This document shows, in pieces, positions 46,279-54,725 of a DNA stretch of 64,000 bases. Made by a program: the position numbers and the translations under genes. The DNA comes from Candidatus Poribacteria bacterium (GTDB taxonomy: Bacteria > Poribacteria > WGA-4E > WGA-3G): contig JAPPFM010000055.1 in assembly GCA_028821605.1 (NCBI GenBank), positions 186,001-250,000 of the forward strand, read 5' to 3'. Position 1 is the stretch's first letter; each line of letters begins with the position of its first letter. The notes under the pieces are model-generated. The model was not told where the DNA came from. It saw nothing but the letters and a program-made list of their open reading frames with translations, and ran no database searches.

Positions 46279-46590
46279 ATGCCCACTTATGAGTATAAAT
46301 GTCTCGCATGCGACAACCGATTTGAGCAGTTTCAGGGCATCACCGCCCCCGCACTTGAGGAGTGTCCGGAGTGTAACGGCAAAGTGAAACGGCTCATCGG
46401 CACAGGCGCAGGCTTGATCTTCAAAGGCTCTGGGTTCTACACGACAGACTATCGAAGTGAAAGTTACAAAGAATCGGCGAAGAAGGATAAAAACGAATCA
46501 TCAGACAAAAGTACTTCATCCGATAAAGGTGAAAAAAAAGAAAAGAAGACGGATACGAGTAGCGAATCGAAGAGCAAATCTACCGATTAG
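46279..46590 (+). CDS. FmdB family zinc-ribbon protein
   Basis: The 103-residue protein starts MPTYEYKCLACDNRFE and has two CxxC pairs (CLAC, CPEC) with the FmdB-type GxxxRLIG region after them, then GLIFKGSGFYTTDYR. The last third is a low-complexity lysine/serine/aspartate tail (KSTSSDKGEKKEKKTDTSSE). Members are small zinc-binding putative regulators. The ATG has AAATGGAGG upstream. It ends next to a hairpin terminator. Confidence 0.9.
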   Translation: MPTYEYKCLACDNRFEQFQGITAPALEECPECNGKVKRLIGTGAGLIFKGSGFYTTDYRSESYKESAKKDKNESSDKSTSSDKGEKKEKKTDTSSESKSKSTD

Positions 46591-46648
46591 AACCGAACGA
46601 ATCAGCATTATAGGGCGAGGTTCCACGCCTCAGTTCGGTTGCGTTTTT
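46591..46648 (+). terminator. terminator after fmdB
   Basis: AACCGAAC (46591-46598) pairs with GTTCGGTT (46633-46640), followed by GCGTTTTT. The loop contains another GGCGAGG-type palindrome. Confidence 0.55.
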
Positions 46649-46719
46649 AGTTTCGGCACAACGGCGTGTGCCTACTACTTTTACAGTTTCGGCACAACGG
46701 CGTGTGCCTACTACTTTTA
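46649..46719 (+). repeat. two tandem copies of the GGCACA-TGTGCC repeat with a different flank
   Basis: Copies start at 46649 and 46685 (period 36), each AGTTT followed by the core CGGCACAACGGCGTGTGCC and TACTACTTTT. The core is identical to the repeats at 43.6 kb but the flank differs (AGTTT instead of GGTTGA). They lie just upstream of the CDF gene. Confidence 0.9.
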
Positions 46720-46731
46720 AAGGGAGACGCT

Positions 46732-47679
46732 GTGCACAATCACAGTCACGACCATCAGCACTATAACGACGATGGGCACGGGCATAGCCATCAAACACAT
46801 CTTCAGAAGAAATTTAAGTTTGCTGTACTTGTCACGTTCTGTGTCTTCCTCGGTGAACTCATCGGCGGTATCTGGTCGGGCAGTCTCGCACTGCTAAGCG
46901 ATGCGGCACATGTCATGTCGGATGTATTCTCGCTGTTGATTAGTTGGTTCGCAATTTATCTCTCAACACGTCCCGCTACCTCGTCACGGACTTATGGGTA
47001 TCACCGCGCAGAGGTCTTCGCTGCGTTCGTCAATGGCTTAACGCTTATCGGCATCTCCGGTTGGATTTTCTACGCAGCATATCAACGTTATACATCACCG
47101 ACAGAGATAAAAGTGACAGGGATGTTTGTTGTGGCGTGTCTCGGTTTCTTAGGAAACCTTCTCATCTTATGGAAACTGCACGGTGAGAGTCACGGAAACC
47201 TCAATGTTCGGAGCGCGATGCTTCATGTCATAGGCGATACGCTCTCCTCCGTTGCTGTTGTCATCGGCGGTGCGATTATCTTCTGGACAGGATGGTACCC
47301 GATTGATGCGTTGCTTAGTTTCCTGATTGGCGGGATTATTCTTTTCGGGGCGGTGAATGTGACGAGAGAAGCCGTGCATATTCTGCTGGAAAACTCGCCA
47401 CGGAACGCAGACGCACACACCGTCGCGACCCATCTTTGCAGTTTAGATGCAGTCAAAGATGTCCACGACATGCACATCTGGTCGTTGTGTTCCAACTACT
47501 CTGCGCTGAGTGCACATGTCGTCGTCGATGAAAATACAACCTTAGCTCCTGACCGGATCCTTGAACAGATCAACACCGAATTGCAAACACACTTCGGCAT
47601 CAGCCACACGACTGTACAGTTAGAGCAGGTCGCGTGCGCACAAGCAGGAAATCTCCTGTGCAACGCCCAACACTCATAG
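46732..47679 (+). CDS. cation diffusion facilitator, probable zinc/cobalt exporter
   Basis: The 315-residue CDF protein has a His-rich start (HNHSHDHQHYNDDGHGHSHQ), then six helices; GSLALLSDAAHVMSDVFSLL carries the helix 2 HxxxD metal site, and helix 5 has AMLHVIGDTLSSVA, the second site. The C-terminal domain includes VHDMHIWSL. It exports Zn2+ or related ions for proton exchange. The GTG at 46732 is preferred because AGGGAG lies just before; a longer frame would read through the tandem repeat. Confidence 0.93.
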   Translation: MHNHSHDHQHYNDDGHGHSHQTHLQKKFKFAVLVTFCVFLGELIGGIWSGSLALLSDAAHVMSDVFSLLISWFAIYLSTRPATSSRTYGYHRAEVFAAFVNGLTLIGISGWIFYAAYQRYTSPTEIKVTGMFVVACLGFLGNLLILWKLHGESHGNLNVRSAMLHVIGDTLSSVAVVIGGAIIFWTGWYPIDALLSFLIGGIILFGAVNVTREAVHILLENSPRNADAHTVATHLCSLDAVKDVHDMHIWSLCSNYSALSAHVVVDENTTLAPDRILEQINTELQTHFGISHTTVQLEQVACAQAGNLLCNAQHS

Positions 47680-47684
47680 TTTTG

Positions 47685-48227
47685 CTAACTGTGCTCCGCC
47701 TTTAAACGATGTGCCTTCCGAATCAGGTCAGCATCCTTCGCAAACTTTTGTGTCGCCTTAACCAACCCATCTACATGCGATACCATATCCTTCTCCACTT
47801 GCACAATCCGATCCATCAGATACGGTTGATCGCTCTGCTCAATCGCCTTTCTCATGATAGAAAGCAGGTGCATATAGATAGTATCCGCCTCGCTACCCTC
47901 AATTGCGATCGCAATATGGAACGCTTCATCAAGTGAAATGTCCCCACTGTCGACTTTCTGTTCGTGGGCATCCAGCGCGTCCGTAATTTGTTGAACTGGG
48001 AGATCCGATAACTCTGTCACAGGTGAATCAATTCCGAAGGCATCAACACACAAAGAGCGCCCGAAATCCACGAGGATGTGGTGCTGCCACTCCTCTGTAC
48101 TCATCTGTTCCCAAAACCGCGCGATCCGTTCATCAACACTCCCCAAACGCAGCGAAAGGGAAGCATAGAGTTTCGCTTGCCGCAGTTCAATGTCTTGACA
48201 AAGATTAAAAAGCTCTCCGAGTGTCAA
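47685..48227 (-). CDS. ferritin-like (diiron four-helix) protein
   Basis: The 180-residue protein shows the four-helix ferritin-like pattern: an early Glu in QDIELRQAKLYASLS, an E-x-x-H in STEEWQHHILVD and a later AIEGSEADTIYMHLL segment. These are the usual iron-binding positions. It could be a rubrerythrin-like domain lacking the rubredoxin part, acting in peroxide removal or iron handling. It converges with the CDF gene. Assignment is by motif only. Confidence 0.7.
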   Translation of the reverse strand: MTLGELFNLCQDIELRQAKLYASLSLRLGSVDERIARFWEQMSTEEWQHHILVDFGRSLCVDAFGIDSPVTELSDLPVQQITDALDAHEQKVDSGDISLDEAFHIAIAIEGSEADTIYMHLLSIMRKAIEQSDQPYLMDRIVQVEKDMVSHVDGLVKATQKFAKDADLIRKAHRLKAEHS

Positions 48228-48287
48228 GTGTTTCTCCTTTTAAAGGGATAGGTACACGCCGCTGTAATGAACAAAGTTCCATACCGC

Positions 48288-48316
48288 CGCTGGCGAGGTT
48301 TGAAACCTCGCCAGCG
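48288..48316. repeat. perfect GGCGAGGTTT palindrome
   Basis: CGCTGGCGAGGTTT, one base, then its exact reverse complement. A 14-bp stem with no T-run follows on either side. Related copies are at 42.8, 30.45 and 46.6 kb. Confidence 0.7.
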
Positions 48317-48333
48317 AGGAGGCTGCATAAGTT

Positions 48334-49374
48334 CTACGAAATATGAAGCGGCAAAGTAATCGCTGTTCCCGATTGCATACTCCGCGTGACCGCCTCTGTA
48401 AACTCCATGTATTTCACACCCGTCTCAAAGTCGGTGTGCGTGATAACCTCTCCACCACGGATCGCGTTCACAAACTCTTCCTCGACTCGCCACGCACCAG
48501 CCTCTGACGTAGGAATGTCGATCTCCGTCAATTCAGTGTCGTCTTTCTGACCACCGTAGAGTTTATTCCCGGAAAAACGTAAAGTCCCGTTGCTACCGAA
48601 GATATAAACCTCCGGCGCACCTGCTAATCCGGCAACGTTAGAAACCTGTATATGGAGTTGTGCGCCGCACGCGAGGTCCCCAACGACATCAATATGTTCA
48701 GGAATCCGCACAGAACGCATCACACCATCAGCATCCGGACGCATTTTGACGAAAGTCTTGCCCATCGCCATAATCCGTGTTGCCTCTCCGACCCAACGTA
48801 TCAACGCCTCATACCAGATTCCCATGCTCATGATATTAAGTCCACTGAGATCAAAATCTTGTCGCCACTGGAGCGGTGCTTCGCTGTCCAAAAATGCACC
48901 ACCTGCGCGTGCTTCCACGGCGAGTACGTCCCCGATATAGCCCTCAGCGATGAGGCGTTTTATGGTGTTATCCACCCGCAGCGTCATCGGCGACGGGACA
49001 ATCTGCGCGATGAGATGTGTTTTCTGACGCGATACTTCTCGCATCCTATGTGCTTCTCCGGCATTCATCGCCATCCGCGCCTCACACATCACGTGCTTAT
49101 CCGCCTCAAGTGCTGCGACGGTCGCGCGGCAGTGCATATAGGGCCATGTCCCGATGACGATCGCATTGGTATCAGGATCAGCGATTGCGTCCTGCCAATT
49201 ACTATAGGTTTTCGGGATGCCGAACTGGTCTGCCACCCGTTGTGAGGATTCCTGACTCCGATTGCAGACTCCGACAATCTCAACGCCTTCGATTGCTTGC
49301 AGTCCTGGAATATGTCGTGATGTTGTGTTGCCACCTGCGCCGATAATACCGACTCGAATTGTGTTTTGTGCCAC
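48334..49374 (-). CDS. Gfo/Idh/MocA family oxidoreductase
   Basis: A 346-residue NAD(P)-dependent dehydrogenase: GIIGAGGNTTSRHIPGLQAI, IVIGTWPYMHCRATVAALEA, and a catalytic-lysine region (EADKHVMCEARMAMN) in which the usual E-K-P is replaced by E-A-R. Losing that lysine would impair ordinary chemistry, so it may be a variant enzyme. The C-terminal domain is conserved. It starts at an ATG with AAGGAGCAAA upstream. Its preferred sugar is unknown. Confidence 0.87.
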   Translation of the reverse strand: MAQNTIRVGIIGAGGNTTSRHIPGLQAIEGVEIVGVCNRSQESSQRVADQFGIPKTYSNWQDAIADPDTNAIVIGTWPYMHCRATVAALEADKHVMCEARMAMNAGEAHRMREVSRQKTHLIAQIVPSPMTLRVDNTIKRLIAEGYIGDVLAVEARAGGAFLDSEAPLQWRQDFDLSGLNIMSMGIWYEALIRWVGEATRIMAMGKTFVKMRPDADGVMRSVRIPEHIDVVGDLACGAQLHIQVSNVAGLAGAPEVYIFGSNGTLRFSGNKLYGGQKDDTELTEIDIPTSEAGAWRVEEEFVNAIRGGEVITHTDFETGVKYMEFTEAVTRSMQSGTAITLPLHIS

Positions 49375-49464
49375 TTATTTTGCTCCTTCCATTTTTTGTG
49401 TCGCACTCTCCATCTTAGCAGAAATCGGGGAAAATGTCAAGAAATTTTCAGTTTTCCTCTTCGT

Positions 49465-49493
49465 TTGACATTCATAGAGAAGTGTAGTATAAT
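49465..49493 (+). promoter_or_regulatory. consensus promoter in front of a broken antitoxin gene
   Basis: TTGACA (49465-49470), 17-base spacer, TATAAT (49488-49493): a perfect consensus promoter, yet the gene behind it is a fragment. Confidence 0.75.
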
Positions 49494-49526
49494 GGAAATG
49501 TCTATTGATACGGTAGAAGCGGTGTA

Positions 49527-49667
49527 GAGGCAGAGATTCTTGAGAATTATCCTCACATCGTGCAAGAGGATATTCGCGCCTGTCTTGCGTATGCAAGCGC
49601 AGTGTTACGGACGCAAAAAGACTATCAACACCCTATAAAAATGGTTGAAACGCGCTACAAGAAATGA
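49527..49667 (+). pseudogene. C-terminal remnant of a DUF433 antitoxin
   Basis: This frame encodes EAEILENYPHIVQEDIRACL then AYASAVLRTQKDYQHPI and a stop, the normal C-terminal half of DUF433. There is no start codon and the N-terminal signature (GxPxIxGTR) is absent; a stop codon precedes in frame at 49506. A nine-codon ORF (MSIDTVEAV) starts at 49498 in another frame. So a deletion removed the front of the gene. No toxin follows. It is a fossil toxin-antitoxin locus that still has a strong promoter. Confidence 0.75.
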
Positions 49668-49686
49668 AATCTTGAGCGCGTTTCAA
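49645..49686. other. 17-bp hairpin at the end of the fossil antitoxin
   Basis: TTGAAACGCGCT, A, CAAGA, loop AATGAAA, TCTTG, AGCGCGTTTCAA: the stem is almost continuous with one bulge. No T-run follows, so it may stabilise or end the transcript in both directions. Confidence 0.65.
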
Positions 49687-49751
49687 TCAGACAAGCAATT
49701 TCAAATAATACCAAGGACAAGCGACTATCACACACCGCTATTTGTAAGAAA

Positions 49752-50015
49752 CTATTTTCTTTTTTTCGGTACCGTGATAGTTTCAACGATGGCTGTTGAC
49801 TTCCGGCGTTCGGCTTCCTCACGACTTATAAATCTGCCTGTTCGAGCATCACGCCCCACCCTAAAAGTAGTTCCCTGCTGCTTCCGCTTGTTTGAAGACG
49901 TTGCTTTCCCAGCACCTTCCTCACCGTAAATAACCTTTTCTACGGCTCGTTTAGCTTGGCTTCTTGTCAGTTTCCCCCGCTTAGGAGAAAATTTGATGGT
50001 CCGCCCCCTTGCCAC
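49752..50015 (-). CDS. small basic protein with a GRDxxTGRF C-terminal motif
   Basis: An 87-residue protein: a basic helical N-terminus (KFSPKRGKLTRSQAKRAVEK) and the ending FRVGRDARTGRFISREEAER then STAIVETITV, a motif found at the ends of many short uncharacterised proteins. The start is the GTG at 50015, since AGGAGG precedes it by 8 bases; the longer frame has no ribosome site. It follows the NDT/TIR-like gene by 31 bases in the same operon. DNA binding or antitoxin activity is conceivable but unproven. Confidence 0.65.
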   Translation of the reverse strand: MARGRTIKFSPKRGKLTRSQAKRAVEKVIYGEEGAGKATSSNKRKQQGTTFRVGRDARTGRFISREEAERRKSTAIVETITVPKKRK

Positions 50016-50046
50016 TTTAACCACCTCCTTGAACTGTTTTACTATG

Positions 50047-50667
50047 CTAATTCCCCTCACTCTCCAACCATTGTGCCACCAACAAAGTATAATCATTAAA
50101 AATCAAGTCTTCAACTGTTAGTTGACACTCTTGAGCTGTTTGAGGTAATTTCTCTATAAACTCGTGGTAACGCTTCCAAATGATACTTCCACTTGGAATC
50201 GTCTCACGTCTTGATGCAGTGCGGAGCCAATTCCGGACGTGCATTATAACTTCTTGAGACCTATCGTTATGTGCCTGAATATCTTGACCGGCAATATCAG
50301 AAATAAACTGTTGATACCTATACCGCTCGGTATCCAGTATTAGGCATTTTTTGGTTTTCTGTTCCTCTATCCCAAATTTCTTTGCGCCGAGGAAAACACC
50401 CAACTCCAAAGGCATATTAAACCGAGGAAGCCCTGAACCTTCATCTAATTCCGTTCTGGATATATCGTGAATTCCATAACGGCAGTCTGCAATAATGCTA
50501 TAAATTTTATCAATCCGAACTTGGCTCGCGTCTTCTTCTTCAAGTGCACAACGCGGGATAAAACCACAATCGTGGACTGCGAACACCATTGCGTCAAATA
50601 GAGGTTTGTACTTTGCATCAAATGGGCAGTTGATAAAAACATTGTCATTATAGTTTGGTGATCTCAT
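50047..50667 (-). CDS. NDT/TIR-like Rossmann protein (INCPFD family), candidate effector
   Basis: The 206-residue protein begins with NVFINCPFDAKYKPLFDAMV then DCGFIPRCALEEEDASQVRI, DKIYSIIADCRYGIHDISRT, and NMPLELGVFLGAKKFG. This order resembles nucleoside deoxyribosyltransferase/TIR folds: a glycine-rich or proline-rich strand, an acidic segment and the catalytic-like Glu in the LELG motif. Proteins of this type hydrolyse NAD or nucleotides in defence systems. It sits 144 bases behind a restriction-modification gene on the same strand, with a small basic gene after it. The enzymatic activity is inferred, not shown. Confidence 0.6.
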   Translation of the reverse strand: MRSPNYNDNVFINCPFDAKYKPLFDAMVFAVHDCGFIPRCALEEEDASQVRIDKIYSIIADCRYGIHDISRTELDEGSGLPRFNMPLELGVFLGAKKFGIEEQKTKKCLILDTERYRYQQFISDIAGQDIQAHNDRSQEVIMHVRNWLRTASRRETIPSGSIIWKRYHEFIEKLPQTAQECQLTVEDLIFNDYTLLVAQWLESEGN

Positions 50668-50811
50668 GAATTCCTATGTAGGTTAATTGCGTTACAATAC
50701 CGAGCGAATTTTCCGAGTTGATAGAACGCACAAAAGAATTGGCACCTCCGGTTAGGTTGACATCCCATAGTATAACATTAAACATAACGAGAAATCCAAT
50801 GTTTTATAGGG

Positions 50812-53718
50812 CTAAGAGGCATCCAACTTAACCTTAGACTTCTTCCCACCGTGAATACTCGGTTCCTTACACAACATTTTCCGAAGCAGTGCAAGCCCTT
50901 CATGCACATCAGGACGCTCCGCCGCCGTGATACCAAGCACTTCCGATAACAACCTCCGATCCAATTCATGACGCACCGGGTCCTCATCCATCTGGTTGAA
51001 CGGCAACATCTTTTGATCCTTCAGTTCATTGAAAACACGCTCAGCAGTGGTGAGTGCCTTATCGGAGAGTTGGCGGACATCCAGCGTAGGCATCGCATCA
51101 AAAGTGGCGCGACTCAGGACACCTCTACCTTCTTGTTGCTTGCCACTCTGATACCAGTGACACAGCAAGCCAAACGTCGAATTACACCATAACGTCCATG
51201 CATATTCATAAATCCTGTTATCAAAGACAATATTCGGAAGTTTATTCACACCGATAGCATCCTGCTTCGTGAACATCACCGCCAACGAATTCGCATTAAA
51301 CTGTAATTCCATGTTGTAATGGACTCGTCCATTCAATTCCATTATTCTTTGAATTTTTTCAGCGGAATTTTGACGAGGGTGAGCGTGGGCATTCGGCGCA
51401 ACAAGCATTGTACGTTGTGAATCCGAGTCCAAATGCCATAAGCACGGATATATCGCAGTTTCTGGACATCCTTCTTTCACATCAAACGCGCCTCTGCCAC
51501 CACCTCCTCTTATATCTTTGGTTCCAATTCCTAGCACCGCAATTTCTGAAACTGGACGCATAGCGAGTTGAATGTCTGAGGTTTGTCGGGGGATGCGTAT
51601 TAGCTCCTTCGCGAGATGGTGAGCAGATTGAACGACACTCATATCTTTAACACGGGAAAGGGGCCATCCCGCTTCACCTTGAACAATAGGCGCGGAGATT
51701 ACATGTCCAATAATTTCATCCCCTATTTGGAGCCGCTCACCACCGCTAAGCGTATCATCATCCAACTGGCGAATATTTTTGAATTTGTGGAGTCCTTTCG
51801 CGATTTCCAATGCCTCTAATTCTCCATGTGGACATCGTTTGAGACAAACAAACATCCCTTGTCCTGTATTTTTACGCTTACCTTTTTTAGCGACAACGAG
51901 GCACTCCGCCATGCCGGTATCTGCCGAGAAAGCGCATTCCTCAATATCTTCATGTGCGATAGTAATGACCAGCACATCGTGGTATTCCTCTGCCCACATC
52001 TTTCGCACTTTTTGCCAACTACTACCCGTAATTGCCGTAACAGGTAACACGAACGCCATTGCGCCGTTGCGTTTTAGCATCCTATCGGCGAGATCAACAA
52101 AGTCGGGACCCTCCCCAGGATTGTTCCCTGAAAGCCGACGACCTTGTGCTTTACGCGATGCTCGCATCGCCGCTGCTTCCTGCTTGTCGGCAAAAATACT
52201 CTTGGGGACATTTGAATTCCCATCCGCGCCACTTCGTGTGTAGGGTGGATTTTGGATAACGATGTCAAATTCGCCATGTTTGAACGCATCCCTAAGGTCA
52301 GTGGCTTCAGCTCCGTGTCCAGTGGCGGTTTCTGTTGTATCTAATGCCAACGGTAACGTCCCAGTTGGGTCACTGAGCAGGTTGAGGGCACCGATGGCGT
52401 AAAGTCCATCTGCACGCGGGGTGCCGTAAGGCATCGTGTGGATACGCGTGCCACCGATGCGGACATCAGGATAGGTGCTAGCAATGATAGAGGCGGTCAA
52501 GTGTGCTGCGTTCGGTAGGATGTCACACCCAACGAGATTATTCTCCATCATGTACTGATGGATGGTTTTCCCTTCACCGCCTGCCTGCTCGTAAAGCATC
52601 AGCAGGCGTTGATAGACACCATTGAGGAGTGAACCAGTACCGCAAGCGAAGTCCGCGATTTTTAGTTTTTTCGGATCTCCCTTGAGTTCCGGTAGCACGA
52701 GGGCACAGAGAAGTGCAGAAGATTCGGGACGGGTATAATTCGCCTTGAGGATTTTCCGGTTGTCAATGAGTTTCTGGAACACAATTCCAGCGAGTTCATG
52801 TTCTTGCGCAAGTCCCATCCGCTCTAATTCACGGGCGGTATCCCGCAGGACACTTAAAATCTCGCCGACGAGTTTGTCGTCGGCTGCGAGCGTCTGAACG
52901 AGATTGTAAGCAACGTTAAAAATCGGGGCATAGTTAACCTTTTGGATTTCTCGCCACGCGCGGAGGACCTCGTCTGAATTGAGTTGTCCGTAATCGGCGG
53001 TAAGTTCACTGAGCGACGGGACGGCTTCTAAATCTGGTGTGCGGGCAAGGGAACTCTGGAACACAAGAGCGTTGCTAATAATCAGCATCGCCATCTGTGT
53101 TGTCTGTTCGCCGGGTTCCTGTACAAGGAGTTCTCCTATCCTTTCACCGATATGCGGTCGGTCTTGAATCGCGCTATTGACAATGACAGCGGCACGGTGA
53201 ATGCCGTTTTCCAACACCTCGGCGGCTTGCTCAATCTTCGTGATGGGTGTCGCTCCGATGCGGATAGCAGTTGCGATGTCGGCAATGCTGCCGTGAAGCC
53301 ATCCTTTTTTGGGAAATCTGTGAGGTTCGTCAACGCTAAGGAGTGTATACGCGAAATCATTTGACGCTTCTAAATTCTCTCGGATTTCGTCGCGTGGCAT
53401 TGTACGGAATCTGTAGGGAAGACGGATCGCTATTGCACTGGTTAGCGTCTCCAGTGTCATTCCGAGGGTCTTGCCTAAGTATTGCTCACGTGCCTGTTTT
53501 TCGCCTGTTTCATTGGGACCGCGTTTGTAGTCAATTTTCACCTCGACCGCCATCGGATATCGTTCAACAGTTCGGATGATTGCATCGGGCTTGCCTTGAT
53601 TTTCGACGAGCGGTTTCGTTGTTTGCTCGTGGATACGCCATGTTGCGCTCATCGGCATCAGGATTTCGACGAATAGGGTGGTGATGGTGTCTTCACTGTT
53701 GGTAGGTTGTCGGTTCAT
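50812..53718 (-). CDS. bifunctional restriction-modification protein (type IIG-like, N6-adenine methylase)
   Basis: The 968-residue protein joins an N-terminal nuclease-like domain (PDAIIRTVERYPMAVEVKID; Asp45, Glu59-x-Lys61, a PD-(D/E)XK pattern) to a helical region and an adenine methyltransferase with motif I DFACGTGSLL (near residue 352) and NPPYTRS (near 488). The C-terminal part should carry target recognition. One polypeptide therefore cuts and methylates DNA, as in type IIG. The ATG at 53718 has AGAGGAG upstream. It is 14 bases after the SDR gene stop, so the SDR and R-M genes may be read together. Confidence 0.85.
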   Translation of the reverse strand: MNRQPTNSEDTITTLFVEILMPMSATWRIHEQTTKPLVENQGKPDAIIRTVERYPMAVEVKIDYKRGPNETGEKQAREQYLGKTLGMTLETLTSAIAIRLPYRFRTMPRDEIRENLEASNDFAYTLLSVDEPHRFPKKGWLHGSIADIATAIRIGATPITKIEQAAEVLENGIHRAAVIVNSAIQDRPHIGERIGELLVQEPGEQTTQMAMLIISNALVFQSSLARTPDLEAVPSLSELTADYGQLNSDEVLRAWREIQKVNYAPIFNVAYNLVQTLAADDKLVGEILSVLRDTARELERMGLAQEHELAGIVFQKLIDNRKILKANYTRPESSALLCALVLPELKGDPKKLKIADFACGTGSLLNGVYQRLLMLYEQAGGEGKTIHQYMMENNLVGCDILPNAAHLTASIIASTYPDVRIGGTRIHTMPYGTPRADGLYAIGALNLLSDPTGTLPLALDTTETATGHGAEATDLRDAFKHGEFDIVIQNPPYTRSGADGNSNVPKSIFADKQEAAAMRASRKAQGRRLSGNNPGEGPDFVDLADRMLKRNGAMAFVLPVTAITGSSWQKVRKMWAEEYHDVLVITIAHEDIEECAFSADTGMAECLVVAKKGKRKNTGQGMFVCLKRCPHGELEALEIAKGLHKFKNIRQLDDDTLSGGERLQIGDEIIGHVISAPIVQGEAGWPLSRVKDMSVVQSAHHLAKELIRIPRQTSDIQLAMRPVSEIAVLGIGTKDIRGGGGRGAFDVKEGCPETAIYPCLWHLDSDSQRTMLVAPNAHAHPRQNSAEKIQRIMELNGRVHYNMELQFNANSLAVMFTKQDAIGVNKLPNIVFDNRIYEYAWTLWCNSTFGLLCHWYQSGKQQEGRGVLSRATFDAMPTLDVRQLSDKALTTAERVFNELKDQKMLPFNQMDEDPVRHELDRRLLSEVLGITAAERPDVHEGLALLRKMLCKEPSIHGGKKSKVKLDAS

Positions 53719-53732
53719 AGGTTCTCCTCTAA

Positions 53733-54563
53733 CTACCACATCACAGTGCCACCGGTGTTGATGTCTTGTCCAGTCATATTAGCGGAATCATCTGAGGCAA
53801 GGAAAACCGCTAACGCTGCGGCATCTTCAGACCCTGAACCTTTATCGCTATAGCCTTCATCCGAACACCATCTACCAGCGATGACGCTCTTCGGGTTCGT
53901 CTGTTTATACCGCTCGCGTAATGCGTCTTCATCGAAGGGTTTATCCATGTATTCAGCCCGTCCTCGCGCGAGTTCCAGGCTTCTCTCCAAGTGCCAACCC
54001 GGACAGATGGCGTTGACGGTGATATTGTAACGCCCGACATCGGCAGCGAGTGTCCGCGTGAAACCGATAACACCCATCTTTGAAGTCGCGTAAGGTGCTC
54101 TGTGCGAAAGCGGTTGTTTGCCCGTCCCAGAGCTGAAGTTTATGATTTTTCCGTATTTCTTGCGGATCATCTCCGGTAGGACGGCTTTAGAACAGATAAA
54201 CAGCGAATCGAGATTAACCTCAAGTGTGCGCCGCCATTCCTCCAAACGCATGTCCCAGATATCTTTTGTCGGTCCAGCAATGCCGACAACGTTGGCGAGG
54301 ATATCGACGGTGCCGAATTTCTCGATGGTGGCAGCGACCATCTCATCGACGGGTGCTTCTTGCGAAACATCGGTCTCAAAACAGATGACATCTCCACCAG
54401 CGGCTCTAATCTCTGAACCGACCTTTGCCTCTAACGCTTGCACAGGAATAACATCACAGATGGAAACCGCTGCGCCTTCCTTTGCGAATCTCCGCGCGAC
54501 TGCTTCCGCGTGCCCTCTGGCAGCACCCGTTACGATTGCGACTTTGCCCTCTAATCTGCCCAT
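53733..54563 (-). CDS. short-chain dehydrogenase/reductase
   Basis: A 276-residue classical SDR with TGAARGHAEAVARRFAKEGA (the usual GxGxxG variant ends GHA instead of GIG), ANVVGIAGP, NFSSGTGKQP (catalytic Ser) and the Tyr-x-x-x-Lys pair in APYATSKMG. It is likely an NAD(P)-dependent oxidoreductase of sugars or small alcohols. The ATG at 54563 is preceded by AAGGGG; the frame continues upstream but has no family sequence. Its position in front of the R-M gene is probably incidental. Confidence 0.9.
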   Translation of the reverse strand: MGRLEGKVAIVTGAARGHAEAVARRFAKEGAAVSICDVIPVQALEAKVGSEIRAAGGDVICFETDVSQEAPVDEMVAATIEKFGTVDILANVVGIAGPTKDIWDMRLEEWRRTLEVNLDSLFICSKAVLPEMIRKKYGKIINFSSGTGKQPLSHRAPYATSKMGVIGFTRTLAADVGRYNITVNAICPGWHLERSLELARGRAEYMDKPFDEDALRERYKQTNPKSVIAGRWCSDEGYSDKGSGSEDAAALAVFLASDDSANMTGQDINTGGTVMW

Positions 54564-54689
54564 GAAAAACTTTCCCCTTGTTTGCGAATGAAAATAGACA
54601 TAGTGTGTTAACAGCATAGCAGAGGAAGTCGCTGGTGTCAATTGTAATTGGAGAATTGGGATTCGGAGATCCCTCCTACAAAGGAGACT

Positions 54690-54716
54690 TTGACAAATTT
54701 CAGTATCTGATATACA
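54690..54716 (+). promoter_or_regulatory. possible coaE promoter
   Basis: TTGACA (54690-54695), 15-base spacer, TATACA (54711-54716). The spacer is short and the -10 lies 9 bases from the ATG. Confidence 0.35.
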
Positions 54717-54725
54717 CTCAAAAGC

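Noticed and set aside
46666-46731. Upstream extension of the CDF gene
   Set aside because: It reads through the 36-bp repeat; the GTG at 46732 has AGGGAG and begins the His-rich segment.
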